Shown: positions 13,709-25,200 of the stretch, piece by piece
How the letters are laid out: the number at the start of each line of letters is the position of its first letter
Numbering within the stretch: position 1 is the stretch's first letter
The notes under the pieces: generated by a model
What the model saw: only the letters and a program-made list of their open reading frames with translations
Told to the model about the DNA's origin: nothing
Database searches by the model: none
Origin: Augochlora pura
Taxonomy: Eukaryota; Arthropoda; Insecta; Hymenoptera; Halictidae
DNA: 64,000 nt
Assembly: GCF_028453695.1 (NCBI RefSeq)
Contig: NC_135773.1
Location: 25,035,782 to 25,099,781 of the forward strand
Reading direction: 5' to 3'
Position numbers and translations under genes: made by a program

Positions 13709-13957
13709 TTAACCCTTTGGACTCGAAACAATTTTACCTAAAATTCCAACATAGTTTCTACGATTTATAATATTTTCATTTTATATGACTCATTGCACTT
13801 TATTCGTATGAAATTGGGTCACGTGATTCGCAGAGCAGTTACAGTTTTAATGGTTTCTTAAACACAGATAACAATGATAATATACAAATTATTTTGAGAC
13901 ATGATAAAACAATTTCTAGTGATGCCTTGGAGTCACCACTCGAGTGCAAAGGGTTAA
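13709..13957. mobile_element. TTAA-flanked miniature element, family A (249 bp)
   Basis: Left end TTAACCCTTTGGACTCGA, right end CTCGAGTGCAAAGGGTTAA. The interior (TTTTATATGAC, GTATGAAATTG, then GTGATGCC-type sequence near the right end) aligns with 21975-22227 when one is reversed, and with 56306-56539 and 61835-62095 in part. A local palindrome (GTGATGCC..GGAGTCAC type) sits just inside the right end. Non-autonomous; no coding capacity. Confidence 0.88.
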
Positions 13958-14339
13958 CATGGCTAGGGTTTACAGTATATTTATAATTAATGACCCGAAA
14001 AAAGGTTTCAGCAGAGAATACCAAGAGTTGGCTATTTCTTAACAACAAATCAGATATAATTGATAAAAAAACGTAGCAATCGCTTCCTTCGTAACCATAC
14101 ATTGTTTTTATTTCTCGCTTGGGTGTCCAAGTATACCAACTCACCCCCTTCACCGGCAAGAAGCTCCTCCGGCATCGAGCAACATCGGCGAAAAATGACC
14201 CCAGCTCGATCCGCCGCTAATCGTCCGTTCCGGTCTAGGACCAGCGAGCTCGCACATGAAACAAGCAATAAAACAAACGTTGAGATCCATCGTGCTGTAA
14301 AAAGAAAAAGACAGAACAGACAAAGAAGGAAAAAAGGGA

Positions 14340-14560
14340 GAGTGGCTTAGGCGGAGGGTGTAGTACGCGAAGAATAAAAAAAAAAAGGAAAACAACAACG
14401 TCGAGTCGCCGAAGATGAAAAAGGAGAGAGAGAGAGAGGGAGAGAGGGAGAGAGGGAGAGGGAGAGGTAGTAGGGTCACGGGAGAACAGAGTAAAAGATA
14501 AAAGGAGGGCAGTGGGGAGCGCGAGGGTGGCGGAGGGTAGGCGAAGGTGGGGTCTCGCAG
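14340..14560. repeat. Purine-rich tract with (GA)n core
   Basis: Strong purine strand bias on +, with GA repeats at about 14421-14467. It produces long Ser/Leu/Pro frames on the minus strand that I treat as artefacts. It directly precedes the CpG-rich block holding the candidate exon. Confidence 0.85.
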
Positions 14561-14747
14561 GCTTCTCGTCAAAAAAGATGAAGTCACCGTGGTTTTGGGG
14601 CGGCACAGAGAAGAGGGGTTGGGTGAGTTCTTTAAGGTAGGGGGCATGCGCGGCGTCCGGGGGTGTAGGACGGCGTCGGGGGTTAGTCGCTTGCCAACAA
14701 CACGACGCGACGCTCGCGCATCGTGATCGCTCGCTCGCTCGGCTTAC

Positions 14748-14997
14748 CTGCTGCTGCCGCTGGTGCTGGTGCTGCTGGTGCTGCTGCTGCGTATCGGTGG
14801 TGCCCTCGTCTGCTCTCGGACTGGCTGCATCCCGACGCTTTCGCGCATCCATCGACACGTCGAGTGCTCTCCTTACACAGTGAAGAGGTGTTTGAAAGCG
14901 AAACGAGGCGAATGCGCGCGCGATCCCGACCCGCCGCACCGTTGTAAAAGTTCTCCCGCACCGGGACCCGCCGGGGCCTACCGCGAGACGCGAACAG
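14748..14997 (-). CDS. Candidate internal exon ending in a Gln/His-rich tract
   Basis: Seen: on the minus strand an acceptor with a long T-rich tract (TTTTTTTTTCTTTCAG) precedes position 14997, and a consensus donor CAG|GTAAGC follows 14748. The 250 bases are open in two of three frames. The frame continuing from the ATG exon at 21168-21095 (two bases carried over, giving a serine codon at the junction) stays open for 83 codons. It is Arg-rich, then ends in TQQQHQQHQHQRQQQ, coded mainly by CAG and CAC. Such opa repeats are common in insect regulatory proteins. The other open frame ends in an Ala/Pro run. Oddities: very high CpG content, so open frames are cheap here; and the plus strand also carries a donor at 15681, so the block could instead be a 5' exon read the other way. 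Product unknown. Confidence 0.4.
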
Positions 14998-15681
14998 CTG
15001 AAAGAAAAAAAAACACCAACAAGAAAAGGAGCCTTCGATCCAGCCATCGAGCGGGACGACGCTCGGCTCGCGTGTTTCGCGCGCCCTTGAGAGCCCTCGA
15101 TCGTCGCGAATCACGAGGACTTCCAGTGGACGTACGTCTCGCCCGGGCCGCTTCGTGCACACACCACAGGGGCTTGTTCGCTAAGATGAAACTCCGAGCG
15201 GAATCGTCGAGGAGCAACTCCGCCGTGGTACTCGGCAGCGAAACACACGAGCTGGCTGATCAGTGAGCAGTCCGCGCGATAGGAAGTGTCCGACGAACAC
15301 GCCGTCGAAATCCTTCCATGGTGCAGATCGAAGCGATCGCTCGCGCGAACGAGGTGCGTGCGGCGGAGGGTGTTCTCGCGGTGACTCGCGAGATCGCTTC
15401 GATCGCTTCGATCGCGGATCGCTTCGATCGCCGATCCAGCCGATCCAGCCGTTCCGCTGCTCGCCTCGCCGGTCCTCGTCCGCTCGGCCGCGACACAACA
15501 GTGCTGTGATACTAGTGGACTGGAAGACATCGCGAGAGTACTGCAACGTGTTACCCGCCACTGCAGTGAACGACGCGAAAAAGTGCGCGTAACTTCGATC
15601 GGGCCTCGCGCGTCGGACTGCGCGACCCGCTGCATTTTTGGATTCTTACGCGGAGGGCATCCCCCACAGGGACCAACCAAG
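14900..15681 (+). promoter_or_regulatory. CpG-rich block; possible untranslated first exon on + with donor at 15681
   Basis: A sharply CpG-rich block in otherwise mixed DNA. On the plus strand it ends with CAAGAG|GTAAGACC, a good donor, and contains TCAGT-like initiator strings (about 15257). The many short overlapping frames have no protein-like reading, so if transcribed on + it would be a 5' untranslated exon. This competes with the minus-strand exon at 14997-14748; both could exist if the block is a bidirectional promoter. The start coordinate is approximate. Confidence 0.28.
15391..15451. repeat. 9-bp tandem repeats (CGATCGCTT then CGATCCAGC types)
   Basis: Two related 9-base units follow each other inside the CpG-rich block. 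The period is a multiple of three, but no frame here is supported as coding. Confidence 0.75.
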
Positions 15682-15823
15682 AGGTAAGACCGTCGTTTTC
15701 TCTGAATGCGGTCGAATGTAAGCGGCGGCTTCGGCAGAGCTTCGGCACTGAAACTTTTAAATTTCTCTGCCGAGATCGAATTTAATAAACCTTCGATGGT
15801 CTAAGTGATCCATGTAGGACGTT

Positions 15824-15892
15824 CAGTGTCGATTATTTCTCATAATCAGCGTCGATTATTTCTCATAATCAGCGTCGATTATTTCTCATAAT
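15824..15892. repeat. Three perfect or near-perfect 23-bp tandem units
   Basis: Units start at 15824, 15847 and 15870, each carrying GTCGATTATTTCTCATAAT. The first differs at one base. A recent local expansion. Confidence 0.95.
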
Positions 15893-18890
15893 ATTCTGAT
15901 TGTCATTAACAGTTTGTACTTCGCAAAGATAGGTCAGTAAGTAACGCGTCGATCGAAATGCCGCATGATATATGCTTGGAAATAACTAGTGCACTTAAAT
16001 AAAATCTCTTTCGAGATCTACGCAATATTACAATATTAATGATTTTATGACATAGAAGCTTGTAATTGTAAAAGAGCCCTGTCCTTGCCCTCCGACAAGG
16101 TAAATCCGAGTGCAAAGTATTAATAACGCCGGAGTATAACATGGTGCCAGTTTGTCGCGGCAATTGCGCGAGAACCCTAAACGAAGGTCCGTGTGTTAGT
16201 GTCGAACAGTGCAGCACGGTTTCGTAAGACGACCTAGAACAAAGTAACGGGAAAACTGATAGTTGTCTGAAACTTCTGAAAGAAAGGTCTGTGCCGCGCA
16301 TCAGTCGCTCGGACCTCTAACTGTTCCTATGGTTGTTGAGAATAAAGGTCTATGTTATCTATATCCGAACAGTCTCAGTCTATACAGCATTATTTTAAAC
16401 CGCGACAACTTGGAAACTAGTCGATCGTTAATCGTTCGGTTACATCGTAACAAGTATCCCGGTTGCTGTAATACGGTACACGCGCAACTCGATTTATGTG
16501 GCATCGAGAGAAACGTTAATACGAATACAGGGTGCTCGATTTAATTGAACTGAATTCTCATCGATTAACTAGAACGCAAACACTTTTGAGATGGGTTTCG
16601 GATAAATCGAGCTGCATTACCATTTCAAAATCGACACGTCAGATGCAATCGAGCGGTAACAGGTGAAGAAGATCGATCGGCGGCGGTTCGAATTGAAACG
16701 CGTCGATATAATTTACACATTGATTATCCCGCGAGCGGACAGGAATTAATCTGATAATGAGAGGTCTTATCCAACTGGGATTTAAATCGTGCCCCTGATA
16801 CGGGCGACGTGTAGTACAACGCCGGCACACAAAACTGCGCGTTACAGAATTCTGCATTCGCTGCAAAATGTGTACTACATGCATATATATATATACCTAC
16901 ATACATATATACATATATAGATATATATGCCGTAATTATTTCTACACAATTCTAACGCGCTCGAATGCATTACGTAATTCGGGCATACATTGGCACTAAT
17001 TACGAAACTTTGCTCGGGCGTTTAACAATGAAATCGCTTTATTAGCACCTATAGCGACCGTAGGAGGGTGAGATATCGGCGCAAGGGGTGAGAGGTTCGA
17101 ATCCTGCAATTTCGTTTCGGGCGCTGTTCCCTGGATTTCTGTTACGAACTGCGCGATTTTACATCCATTATCCCGCATTTTCCAGCTTTTCGAGAGCGCC
17201 GCGACGATCAAACGAATCGCGCGTAATTTCTTACGAAAATCGCGAGCGATAATTCCCCGCGAAACTAACCGTCACGATCACGGCGACCGTAAAAAGAAAA
17301 TTAATTTCTGACCTGGCGAAACTAGTTCGGAAATTATGGAAGCCGGCATAAAACGAACGCGCTGCCGACGAAATGATTTATTCTCGTCAGTATGGACATC
17401 TTCCGCTTCCCAAATCGGCGCTGCCGGACCGTCGTGAAAACTTTAGAGAGACTATAAACACGGGGCGAGAGACGCGCGAGTTATAACGGAGTCGCCGCGC
17501 GCGAATTTTCTTGCCGAATAAGCAATCCAGGCCCGGTCGCTGAATAAGCTAGACTTTCGGAAATTTATGTAGATACACACTTGAGAGAGGATTTCTCTGA
17601 TGACGGGATTGAATTGCCTCGAGCTTTCGCCGCCGGGAGGGGGGCCGCGTGGGACTGAAAAATAGACTGCGCTCTATCGAGCCGCGGCGAACTTACGGGG
17701 GGGTAAAAAATATTTTATTCCTCTCACCGGCCGTGTTGGTACGCGGCACGCACGCACGCGCGCGCGCGCAAGCGTGTATTTTTATTATATTCGCGTGTTC
17801 CTCCTGTATTTGCGTTTCCTCTCAATTTTTCCTTTTTTTCTCTTTTTTTGTTCATCAAACAGAAATAATAATGACGCCGTTGCGCATCGCGGCCCGTCGC
17901 GCGTCCCGTCACTGGAAATACGGAAAATTAACAACGTGTATACAGGAAATAATTGCATTTCGCTTTTTTTCTTTTTTTTTTGTTCGCATGTTAACGTCAG
18001 CGCCTCTCGCGCGCGATTCTACTTCTCGCCTATATTCAGCGCAGCATTTATTACAAAAAGCAGTCGGGTTTGACACGACTTGTACCGTGTTCGGCATGCG
18101 TGTGTATGCCCGCCCGCGTATGAATTTGAGACAATAGGAACGAAACGCGGGTTTTTGCAACGGTGTAACTGAATGGGCAAAAAGAGTTAATATGTCTGTA
18201 TGCAGAAAATCAGAATGACTACAATTACTGGGTTCGATCAAATGGTGGGTATCAGGCTTTTGATTTTGAAATTCGCGAGATTACGATCGTTTTATGGAAA
18301 TCACCGAATAAGGTTATTAATTAAGGCAACACGTGAGATATTTGCGACGCGATAGTAATGGGAAACGCGGGAATTCATTGTGACTGTAATGGTGCTATTA
18401 TAATTGCGATACTGAATTTCTCCCCGGTTAAAAGGAAGCAAAACGAGAAAGGGGCGCGCCGATATTCAGCTATTCGAATTTCATTTATGTCGATTCAATA
18501 AAATAATAAATGTAATGCGCCACTCAAATTCTATTGGCTCTATAATGCGCTTTTCGCATCTGCCAATGGACACGTTTGCGCGCCATCCGCGCGCGCGCGT
18601 TTTCACGGTAAACGTTCGATTGTATTCAAAATCTCTCGAATTTTTCAAAGCGTCGAATTGTTCGTGAAAACCCTTTGATCTGTTTGTGAATTGTATTATA
18701 TGCGCCGTGGGAACCAATAAAAAACAGAATGGTGTACGTATAATGAAAAATACGAATGAAAAGAAAACTGAAAGAATAGATGAGAATGAATTGTTGGAAC
18801 TTGTGATTTATCGAACCATGAAATTGACACTGACGGCCGATCTAATTTTATTATCAAGAGAAATTGTGAAGAAGTGAAATTCTTCTCTTC
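15893..18890. other. Noncoding stretch with AT microsatellite
   Basis: Holds a solo family-A-like end near 16108-16124 (GAGTGCAAAGTATTAA), an AT/TACA microsatellite at about 16881-16928, and GC alternation at 17748-17770. A strong T-rich acceptor on + precedes 17862, but no donor or sustained protein-like frame follows. A tRNA-like B box at 17094-17104 was rejected. Confidence 0.4.
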
Positions 18891-18990
18891 NNNNNNNNNN
18901 NNNNNNNNNNNNNNNNNNNNNNNNNNNNNNNNNNNNNNNNNNNNNNNNNNNNNNNNNNNNNNNNNNNNNNNNNNNNNNNNNNNNNNNNNN
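18891..18990. other. Assembly gap (100 N)
   Basis: Exactly 100 N; placeholder for unknown sequence. Confidence 0.99.
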
Positions 18991-19286
18991 ATTCTTCATG
19001 AAAGTTCGATTTCTAGTATCCACAACAAAGCGTCTTTGTTCCTCTAACAAAGCGAGACAGGAACAAGAAACGCAACAACATTACATTAACAATTTCCAAC
19101 GAGCACTTACTACTTTCCATAATATTAAATTGCAGTAATACGAAATAAACTTCGTTAATTAGTTAACCTTCCTTAATTACTTCGCCGTGACATACAGTTG
19201 ATTGTACATTTTTTAATTCTATTTAATTATTTTTTTTCTTTCATCACATCCAAAGATATTAAATGAAATATTAAAAAGTTTATTGC

Positions 19287-19367
19287 AAAATTTTCCATGC
19301 ATCCCTTGATTTCAATATATTTCTCTTATTAACAACGAGGGTACGAATACTTATGGGACCGACTGTA
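19287..19367. mobile_element. Tc1/mariner-like terminal fragment, copy 1
   Basis: About 80 bases align with 59820-59900 in the same orientation and end identically in AATACTTATGGGACCGACTGTA. The terminal TA and the ACTTATGGGACC-type end fit Tc1/mariner inverted repeats, which insert at TA. No matching opposite end and no transposase frame was found nearby, so this is a remnant or solo end. The gap at 18891-18990 could hide more of it. Confidence 0.6.
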
Positions 19368-20849
19368 TTCCAACTGATTGTATTCCGAGTTCTTTATTCT
19401 ATGCCGAGAGGAATAACGAAATTAAAAAGACATTTGTTTCCCTGGTTACAGGTGAGCGTGGGGAACGTTCCACGCTATTGCGCTTTAATTAGAGAAGTGG
19501 GACGTGATTCTACGGAAGGACTAAAAGAAGCGCCCCAAACAAGGAGAATTAGAAATTGACAATCTCGGGAATGAGTTTATTAAAGTCGCGACCCATTGAA
19601 CCGTAGCCAGATAGCAGCGCGGACAAAGGTGCGGGCGGCAGGTGCTTATTCAGAAATCTTTTTCACCGTTTCTGGAGGAACAGCTATCGATTCGGATCTG
19701 TCCAGGTGCGCCACTCGACTCGTGTCTCTGTCTCTCACGGCCCCGCCCCGCCCCCGGACTTCCACAATTTTTCATCTCGAAAACGATAACAATGCCATTC
19801 GTTAAACCACGCTTTACATAATATTGTCGTCGGTCTATTGTATTTTTCCTACGACGAACACCGTTCCGAGCGCACGCCGTATTTAATGATTGCTCTCGCT
19901 ACAGCTTTGTCCCCGCGAAAATCTCCGGGCCGTGTCATTATTATAGGGACAATAGGTACGGCGCCGGTTGTTGAAATAAATCCTGCTCGAGTGTACCGAA
20001 CGATTTTTCGAGGTGTTTCGCGGAATATTTGTGTTCCCGTGGACCGGCCCCCTGCCCCCATTTCTACCAACGTACTATCTGCCCGAAGCTGGTTAACGCG
20101 TTCGAACTTTTTCGATTGCGATTGTAAAACTTACGAGCGCGTTCCGTCTGGCTGTGTTTGTTGGGAATTGCTTGGACCAATAACGCGGACATTGACGGCT
20201 AACGTTCCGCGTCCAGCAGCTATTTCGATTGCCCCGGGGCTGCCGTTACGACGGTAATCACGTCAAAGGACGAACTGACTCGATCTTGCGACAACCGTAA
20301 ATATCATCTACCATGCGGGGTAATTATCTACCTTGGAGAAATATGTAGATTTTTTAAATAAAGTTTCAGCAAGAAATAATCGCACCTCTGTAGAATCTCA
20401 TTGGTATAAAAGAGAAAATAGCATATATAGTAAAGGAGAGAATAAATATAAGGGAGAAGGTAACCTAGTTTCTTCAGTTTACGTAGGATGCTGTCAGTAA
20501 GCTTGTTGTTAAAGTAGCAAATGGCGAAACAACTGTTTAGGGAATCTAGATTAAAATTCCCCTAAATATTTGAAATTTAGCCTGACATTGTCAGACTTTT
20601 GTGACGAACTGCGTACAACTTATTGTACCGCGTTCGCGTTGGAACGCGCGGAACGAGGCGCGCTCGGACGGTGCACGTTTAACCATATTTCACCGTGGAC
20701 GAGCACCGGACGAGCGATTATTACATTTCAAAGAGCCGGGAGACAACCCGGCAGACGATGGAATATTAATTTCCCATGCTGTTTCCCCTCGAAATTTTTT
20801 AAAGCGATAATCAATTCGATTGGCCGGAGGAATTTTCACAAGAACGACA
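19368..20849. other. Noncoding stretch, no gene seen
   Basis: A plausible acceptor (TTGTTTCCCTGGTTACAG) precedes a 36-codon frame at 19452-19559, but the same CAG precedes GTGAGC and would also read as a donor, so neither is persuasive. The rest is mixed DNA without recognised features. Confidence 0.4.
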
Positions 20850-21480
20850 AGGGCGAGCGAGGGGCGGCGCGGCGCGCGGCCGGCGAAACTTTTCAATCTC
20901 TCCCCCGGTGCTCCGGCTAAGGATAAGAGGATCTTGTAAGCCGGGGCCGATTCGTTTTGCTCCCTTTTCCCGGGAGCCCTTCGTCGCCCTCCCACGGGGG
21001 GGAGGGGGAGAGGGGTGGCCGGCGGAGCCCGCGGGAGCCGACGGTCTCGGTGTCGTGGAAGAGTAAAGAGGGTAAATCACCCCACGGCACTCACCTTAAC
21101 GAGAGTAAACGGGCTCGTTCGGCAAATCCAGAAGCTCCCGTGGAGCAGGTACTATCGGCCATTTTCGGCTGAATAAGGGGTGGGGGGTGGGGAAGAAAAG
21201 ACCGAGCCGCCCCGCGTGCCCAGCGATCGTGCCGGAAGCTATATCACCGCTACGCTAAAGTTCAGTCCGAAGGAAAAACGTTGTGGAACTTCGCTGTTCG
21301 AGTTGTTTCTTCCCGAGAGTTTTCCCCGAACTGGCGGGCGGGGAATGCAGAAAGGTGCTGCGAGTAGGGGAGGGGAGAGGGAGGGACAGACCGCGGCAAC
21401 GTTGTACGAGGCCGAAGAGTGGCGAGAGCGGTGCCGGGGGAAAACAACTTTGACTACAACCCGTGCGTACCGAATGTAAA
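20850..21480. promoter_or_regulatory. CpG-rich block around the ATG exon
   Basis: High CpG and G/C runs (for example 20994-21016 and 21180-21194) compared with flanking DNA. It contains the minus-strand ATG exon at 21168-21095, so it may be a 5' gene region. No TATA box or start site could be placed. Confidence 0.35.
21095..21168 (-). CDS. Candidate first coding exon (start codon exon)
   Basis: Seen: on the minus strand a C/T-rich tract (about 21171-21203 on +) ends in TTATTCAG just before 21168. The exon begins CCGAAAATGGCC, placing an ATG at 21162-21160 in good context (A at -3, G at +4). It encodes 22 codons starting MADSTCSTGASGFAERARLL, and ends TTAAG|GTGAGTGCC, a consensus donor at 21095. 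All three signals agree within 74 bases, which is hard to get by chance. The acceptor implies an upstream 5' untranslated exon at higher coordinates. Exit phase is 2, matching an open frame in the candidate exon at 14997-14748. I do not recognise the protein. Small, Ser/Thr/Ala-rich N-terminus without a signal peptide suggests an intracellular protein (inference). Confidence 0.55.
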
Positions 21481-21974
21481 CCAAACGTTTTAAACTGGCT
21501 CCGGTTATTGCTCCGCCGAGCCACCGCATTTTCGTTGATTCCGTCCCTCTTTGTCGGCCATCCCGCGAAACTATAAATGCTCGCCGATGTCTGCTTGTTA
21601 TTCGGCACGCACTACCGAAATAAATGCTACGTTTGATTCATACCGCTCTCGCTTCAGAGCTTCCGTGCGTGGGAGTACGTCGGGCCCAGGATTTCTCGCG
21701 TAACACTTTTTCGCTCGTTTTTCTTTGGCTCTAGTATGCCGTAGGGCAGCGAAGCCGGTTACCGCGGAGCGTCCAATTGCTCTGCCTTCGTTCCGTTTTC
21801 GGCCATAAACAGCTTTATACTTATCGAATAAAATGTATCGCATTCTTTTGATTCTCTTGATTTCGCTTATTTGTAAGTAAAAAAATGTAATCTGGTTTAC
21901 TCGATAACAAACCAAAGGCACAGTGATCTGTCATGCAACAGTAACCGGATGCACTGTCAACGTGTTAAAGAACT

Positions 21975-22227
21975 TTAACCCTTTGCACTCGAATGGTGAC
22001 TCCGATTTTTGATTTTTTTGAAATTGTTACAGCACGTTTCAAAATAATTGTTATATTATGAAGAATTAGATTACAATAATTATTGAAAGTATAACTATTG
22101 TTACACGAGTTACAAGATTCAATTTCATATACGTAAAATACATTTTGTCATATAAAATGGAAATGGTACATGTCAGAAAGGTTATTTTAGAATCACAGTT
22201 AAAATGCCGTCGAGTGCAAAGGGTTAA
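21975..22227. mobile_element. TTAA-flanked miniature element, family A (253 bp)
   Basis: Left TTAACCCTTTGCACTCGA, right TCGAGTGCAAAGGGTTAA: an 18-base exact terminal inverted repeat including the TTAA. It is the best preserved copy in the window. The interior aligns in reverse orientation with 13709-13957. Non-autonomous. Confidence 0.92.
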
Positions 22228-25200
22228 ATTCCAGGTAAATTCTCAAAACTGACCACGATGCTTTGACTAGCCCATACATTTTGTTTCCGCTGTAATCGTC
22301 TTAGGAAGTTGCCCGACTATAGCAGTGCCGATAGTCCCGTTCGAGCACTTCATTCAGCCGAATGCGTTCCCGCCGTTGTTCAAGGTCTCTCTCTCATTAA
22401 TCGGTTAATTTGAATCCGTCTGGCGTCGCGGCGCGCTCAATCATGAACGCCGTCTCGATCCCGTAACGGAACGCCGCGACGCTGAGTGACTAGTTAATTT
22501 CACATGGCGTGTCGTTTCGCGGCTCGAAAAATATATACCCGCGGTGAAACTTCTCCCGCGGCGAGCACTCCCCTGTTGACTTTTAATTAACCCTCCCTTG
22601 TACGCGATCGTTTCCGGGTGTTCCCAGAGCGGAGAGGTGGAGAGGGGAGGGTTCAAATAAAATTAGCCGACCGACGACGCTAGCCGCTTATATCTCGATA
22701 TCGACTGTAATTAGCATCGGTTGCGCTTTTACAGAGTTAATATTAAATCACGTTTGCGAGCCCGTTGCGCTTTAGCAACGCGTCACAGAGAAACGACCGC
22801 GCCTCCCGGTTCCGATCGTCCTTTTTCGCTTTCAACGGTGAAAGGATCGCTGCCGCACGGTATTCCCCGATGTATTAGACTCCGGCTGGCAGCACGCCGC
22901 CGTATTGATACCTAACTGTTCGAGACAAGTTATGAGGGGGTGGAAGTTTCGTCTGAAAGACCCTTTGACCGGATCGAAATGCAGCGGACACTCTTTAATA
23001 ATCTTAACGTGAAAACGGTGTCTGCTACCCTTTTCGAACGGAATGATTCTTGTAACGTATTCCGCTTTTACGTTTAATATATCGAACCGTTCGTGCATGC
23101 ACCGGACGTAATAAATTTCCAATTTCAAACAAACGCGATGTTATTGAATTTTTAGCAACTGGTTAAGTGTAAACGTAATTTCGTTCCTCTGGGCCGAAAT
23201 AAAATTAGGTTCTCTAGGCATTTAATCATTCAAGTGAATGCAAGCAGACAGTGAATATAAATCTTATTGATCCTTTCAGAAATTATTGTAATTGGAGAAT
23301 AATTTAATTATTGTTTCATTTCATTATTTTAGTATTATAACTGTGAACATGATGGTAAGCCATTGAGTAACCCTTGTCCGATATTAATTGGTACATCTTA
23401 ACACGTTGAGTGCAGAAAATCAACTCTACAAATTCCAACAAATATCGAAATTATTTAATTAGCGAAAGTGAAACTAGAAGGTTGGACGAACGGTCCCACA
23501 AATAAATTAAATAGCTGAATAAGTAATGAACTCTGTAAATTCCTTCCTCGAGAATGAAAATCTAAGTTGAAGCGATGTTCGTTCGAAGCTAATAAAACGA
23601 TCTACAGAGTAGATTATTTCTCCAGTGTCCGTGAAAACTGTGTCACATTGACACAGGGGACGTTTAAAGCTGCTCTTTCAAAGGGACACGCTCCTCTCAA
23701 CTGGAGCTACTCATTAGCCTTTAATTAATATGTCGACCAATATGTCAACTTCATGAAAATTTGATTATAACCCGCTGCCGGGATATGTAATTTTAAATCC
23801 TCGTGCATAGTTAATGCGTCGAAACGCCGTGTAGAGCGTGCGTGCAGCGATCTGGACGAAAAATCGAAAGTCGTAAATCTTGTGCTAGATTCTTGCTATA
23901 TTTTTTATACGTTTGCACGCGAGTTAAGAGGCGGAGTGGTAAATCTGGCAACGATTCCGGATCGAATCAAAGAATTCACGTTTTTATTCGCATGATACAA
24001 ATAAATTGCTACCTTCTGTAGAGATTACTGTTTAAAAAAATGAAAAAAAAATAACGCAACCGATCTAGATAACATAAGCAAAGCTCGAGATTGTTACAAG
24101 ATAATTTATTACACAGCGTCTGTATCAAAAGATCAATGCTACACGATTGTGCAGATTAAACGGAGTTGCAATAATGTTCGGATAATAAAACCAGTTAGTT
24201 AAAAAATTTCATCTGTATTTATTTAGTAACCGTTCCGCATATAGTTAACCCTTTGCCGCACTTTAGCGAGCCTGTACGTCGCAGTCTGAGACATTTTGGA
24301 AGAATCATCGCCTCTCAATAACGCGCACGTACGGTCTACTACTAATCGCGAAATTCGCGTCTGCGCCGAGAGAATCATGCGGATAACTGAAATGCCACGA
24401 AAACTTAGCGGCTATTGTACCGTTGCTGTCTCGCAGCAGGAGCGGCCACAAATTTCGGCACTACGAAATTACTGCAACTACTCAGCCCTCAGGCTTGACA
24501 GTTAACGGGGAGAGCACAGTATTCCGGCCGAAGGATTCCGAATTACAATAACTGGTAGCATCGCGTTTGAATGGCCAGCGACACTCGATTAGATATTAAA
24601 TCATTGTTTGTGCCTGGCTTATATGTACTCCCGCCTCCTTTCGCATGTAACTATCACAATTAATTAACGCGTCCATTGCCCCGAGTATCATGAATAATTC
24701 GTATTCGCAATCGGTATTGCATCGCGACTAATCGTTTCAAATATATGCGATATCTGATGTAACGAGTAAAACCGCATCGGTCGACGGGGAGTGGTATAAC
24801 GGGGAAATAACGATACACAATGATTAAGAATGGAAGTGCTTGTTAAACACGATGGTAACTCTTTCTGATTTCTTAGAAAATCGTGATAGGAAAATTGATG
24901 GTATGTAACGCTTTGACGCGGAATCAAATCTATAGATTGTACTGTTCAAGAATGAAAATGTTAATCGTGTTATTTCGACTCATCTGGAAGATCGGGTACA
25001 TCGATCACCGCGGAACCCGTTTAAAGGACCAATTAATTTTACATGGGAAAGCTATTACGGACGTTTTCGGACGTTGATTTTGATCGATGGTGCTAATGGA
25101 CTGCGTAAAGTTCAAAGCGTTATTCTTCGCGCGACGTGTTAAATATTCGATTTACAGCCTCGTCTGCCTATAGTCGTTTCCTTCCAGGTCGACTACAAAG

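Noticed and set aside
14150..15047. Minus-strand frames of up to 270 codons
   Set aside because: They read through a GA-rich tract and across good splice sites. Only the 14997-14748 part is kept, as a candidate exon.
17094..17104. Perfect tRNA B-box-like GGTTCGAATCC
   Set aside because: Only three of five T-stem pairs form, and there is no A box, anticodon arm or acceptor stem at the right distance.
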